Assembly (NCBI GenBank): GCA_016875435.1
Contig: VGRE01000014.1
Coordinates: forward strand, 1 to 32,287
Direction of reading: 5' to 3'
Length of the DNA: 32,287 bases
Origin: Deltaproteobacteria bacterium
GTDB lineage: Bacteria > Myxococcota_A > UBA796 > SXON01
Part shown: piece by piece, positions 31,148 through 32,287 of the stretch
Position numbering within the stretch: the first letter of the stretch is position 1
Layout: each line of letters begins with the position of its first letter
Translations under genes and position numbers: made by a program
Notes under the pieces: model-generated
Databases searched by the model: none
Seen by the model: only the letters and a program-made list of their open reading frames with translations
Told to the model about the DNA's origin: nothing

Positions 31148-32062
31148 CTATCGCAGATCGGCCAGCGCCTGCTTGATCAACTCTCCAGCCGCGAAGGTGA
31201 AGTTGGCCCTGCCCTGGCCATTGAGATGCACGTCGTCCTCGTAGTCGCCCCGGTGGAGCTCCGGCGCCGGCAGGATCCGCCCGCCCAGCCCCCGCAACCA
31301 GCCCTCGATCCGGGCCTGGTCGCCGCTGCGCGCCTGCCCGCTGCGCGGCGACACCGGCATGGGTAGGAACAACACGGGGATCCCAGCCGCGTGCGACTGG
31401 GTGACGAGACGCCCCAGGTAGTGCAGCGCCGCCTCCTCGGCGGCGGATCGCCCGCCGCCGGGCGGCTTGCCCTCCGGCGGATCGCGCGAGAGGCTGCGCG
31501 CGCCCGCCATCCACCACGCCCAGTTCCCGAAGTAGGCCCGGTAGCGATAGAAGTAGGAGGCCCGTCGCAGGTAGAACTCCGCCTGGCAGGCGAGCGTGGC
31601 GCAGCTCCAGCGGGCGATGTCGGGCACGTCGCTCCAGCGGGCCAGGTCCATGGCCTGGCTCTGCCAGGGCGATGGCGCCCGGTACAGGTCGCCCATCACG
31701 TAGAGGATCACGATGGCGTCGAGCTTCGCGGGATCCAGGAGGTTGCTCTGCGCGAGGTACCAGTCCAGCGGCCCGCTGCCGGTCGAGGAGAGGTTGTGGA
31801 CCCGGCCCCCCTCGCCGAGCACCCCGCCGAGGAGCCGGGTATCGAGAGTCTGCTCGCCGAGGCAGGTGCCGTAGAGCGAGACGTCGACAGTGTCGGCCCG
31901 CATCTCCGCGGCGGCGGCTCGTGCGCGCGCCACCATCTCGCCGGGCGCGTGGTAGCCGATGCGAGCGTAGGCCTCCAGCGACAGCAGCGTCGCGACCGCG
32001 ACCAGTGCAGCCACCCAGCCGGGGAGGGGACTAGAACTGAAAGAGTCTACAGGATTCCGCAC
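31148..32062 (-). CDS. Membrane-anchored SGNH-hydrolase-like protein with Cys at the nucleophile position
   Basis: A 304-residue protein with one N-terminal membrane helix (about residues 16-32) and an extracytoplasmic domain resembling SGNH/GDSL esterases of the AlgX/AlgJ type. Block I reads VSLYGTCLGEQTLD (61-74), where the usual GDS or GSS is Gly65-Thr66-Cys67. A strand VILYVMGDLYR follows, then PVLFLPMPVS, and block V is DDVHLNGQG with Asp276 and His279 (DxxH). Such proteins usually act on O-acyl groups of polysaccharides, often next to an MBOAT acyltransferase, which would lie outside the window. GTG at 32062 is the only start codon before an in-frame stop at 32084-32086 other than GTG at the helix itself; no Shine-Dalgarno. 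Confidence 0.68.
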   Translation of the reverse strand: MRNPVDSFSSSPLPGWVAALVAVATLLSLEAYARIGYHAPGEMVARARAAAAEMRADTVDVSLYGTCLGEQTLDTRLLGGVLGEGGRVHNLSSTGSGPLDWYLAQSNLLDPAKLDAIVILYVMGDLYRAPSPWQSQAMDLARWSDVPDIARWSCATLACQAEFYLRRASYFYRYRAYFGNWAWWMAGARSLSRDPPEGKPPGGGRSAAEEAALHYLGRLVTQSHAAGIPVLFLPMPVSPRSGQARSGDQARIEGWLRGLGGRILPAPELHRGDYEDDVHLNGQGRANFTFAAGELIKQALADLR

Positions 32063-32287
32063 AGTAGACCGAAAGAGTAAGGTTTAGCCTGTGTTCTCGC
32101 CGACGAACCCGCGCGACGGCGCCGCAGCGAGCGCACGATTCGACCGCAGTTTTCCGCAGGCGTGTGGGGAAGATGTGGGGTGCTCCGAGCGCGCCGATAG
32201 CCCGGCGACAGTGGCGGGTCTACTCGACGGTGCCTCGCTGTCGCGCGTGTCGCGCCCGCGGCCTTCGCCGCCGAAGGCCTGCTCATC
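32063..32287. other. No supportable gene; short repeats and a hairpin
   Basis: GAAAGAGT occurs at 32039-32046 and 32071-32078, and GTCTAC (32045-32050) faces GTAGAC (32064-32069), straddling the start of the SGNH-like gene. TGTGGGG is repeated at 32163-32169 and 32174-32180. A perfect 8-bp hairpin GGCCTTCG/CGAAGGCC lies at 32260-32279. Two minus-strand frames stay open to the window edge, but their third-position GC is clearly lower than that of the neighbouring genes, so I do not call a gene. Confidence 0.5.

Noticed and set aside
32150-32180. DnaA-box-like TTTTCCGCA and two TGTGGGG motifs, as in an origin
   Set aside because: None matches the TTATCCACA consensus closely, no AT-rich unwinding region is present, and no dnaA, dnaN or rpmH gene is near.
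32047-32286. A 79-codon minus-strand frame and another open frame at the right edge
   Set aside because: Third-position GC is clearly lower than in the genes here, the two frames overlap each other, and neither has a recognisable domain.
1-32287. CRISPR arrays, tRNA genes, IS elements, prophage
   Set aside because: No regularly spaced repeats, no T-loop/anticodon-arm pattern and no transposase or integrase were found; the only phage-like gene is the isolated tube protein.

Overview
The window is a gene-dense, very GC-rich bacterial chromosome segment with almost all codons ending in G or C. It suggests a Myxococcota-like (deltaproteobacterial) organism. Supporting signs are several short lipoproteins with Asp/Thr/Ser/Gly-rich linkers after the lipobox (DTQDTGDD, SDTGPFGDSG, PIDTSG), large secreted S46 and amidohydrolase enzymes, an aerobic aa3-type oxidase locus and an orphan contractile-injection tube protein. 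No rRNA, tRNA, CRISPR array, insertion sequence or integrase is visible. The taxonomy is inference; the gene content is read from the sequence.

Layout. 1-4262: the N-terminal part of a large NAD-glutamate dehydrogenase (minus, runs off the left edge), a small lipoprotein, a Shewanella-like phosphatase, a PmbA/TldE-type protein and an isolated gp19-type tail tube protein. 4421-8506 (minus): mfd and a multi-pass membrane protein. 8539-11227 (plus): a divergent RelA/SpoT-like protein, a 46-residue basic protein and malQ. 11224-12321 (minus): two-domain dCTP deaminase. 12363-17249 (plus): a large lipoprotein, an S46 dipeptidyl-peptidase, a 2Fe-2S ferredoxin, a cysteine-free ribosomal protein S18 and, behind its terminator, a decayed duplicate of the S18 3' end. 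17253-20435 (minus): a 1060-residue TolB-propeller/amidohydrolase fusion. 20476-28666 (plus): a compact cytochrome oxidase locus. 28682-32062 (minus): an Asp-box lipoprotein, a TrmA/RlmD-type RNA methyltransferase and an SGNH-like membrane-anchored protein. 32063-32287 has no supportable gene.

How the genes work together. The oxidase locus holds assembly factors (SURF1, heme A synthase, heme O synthase), a two-heme cytochrome c lipoprotein, a 40-residue membrane peptide, subunits II, I, III and IV, a second subunit III-like protein, a 60-residue CxxC membrane protein and a one-heme cytochrome c lipoprotein. Subunit II carries CuA but no heme domain, so the two lipoprotein cytochromes are natural electron donors. 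Subunit I keeps the D-channel and all metal ligands but lacks the canonical K-channel Ser, Thr and Lys; this is the most striking protein-level oddity here.

The most striking regulatory pattern is that nine gene starts lacking a Shine-Dalgarno sequence have a G-N-T-A -10-like element whose TA lies 11-14 nt before the start codon. That is the spacing expected for leaderless mRNAs.
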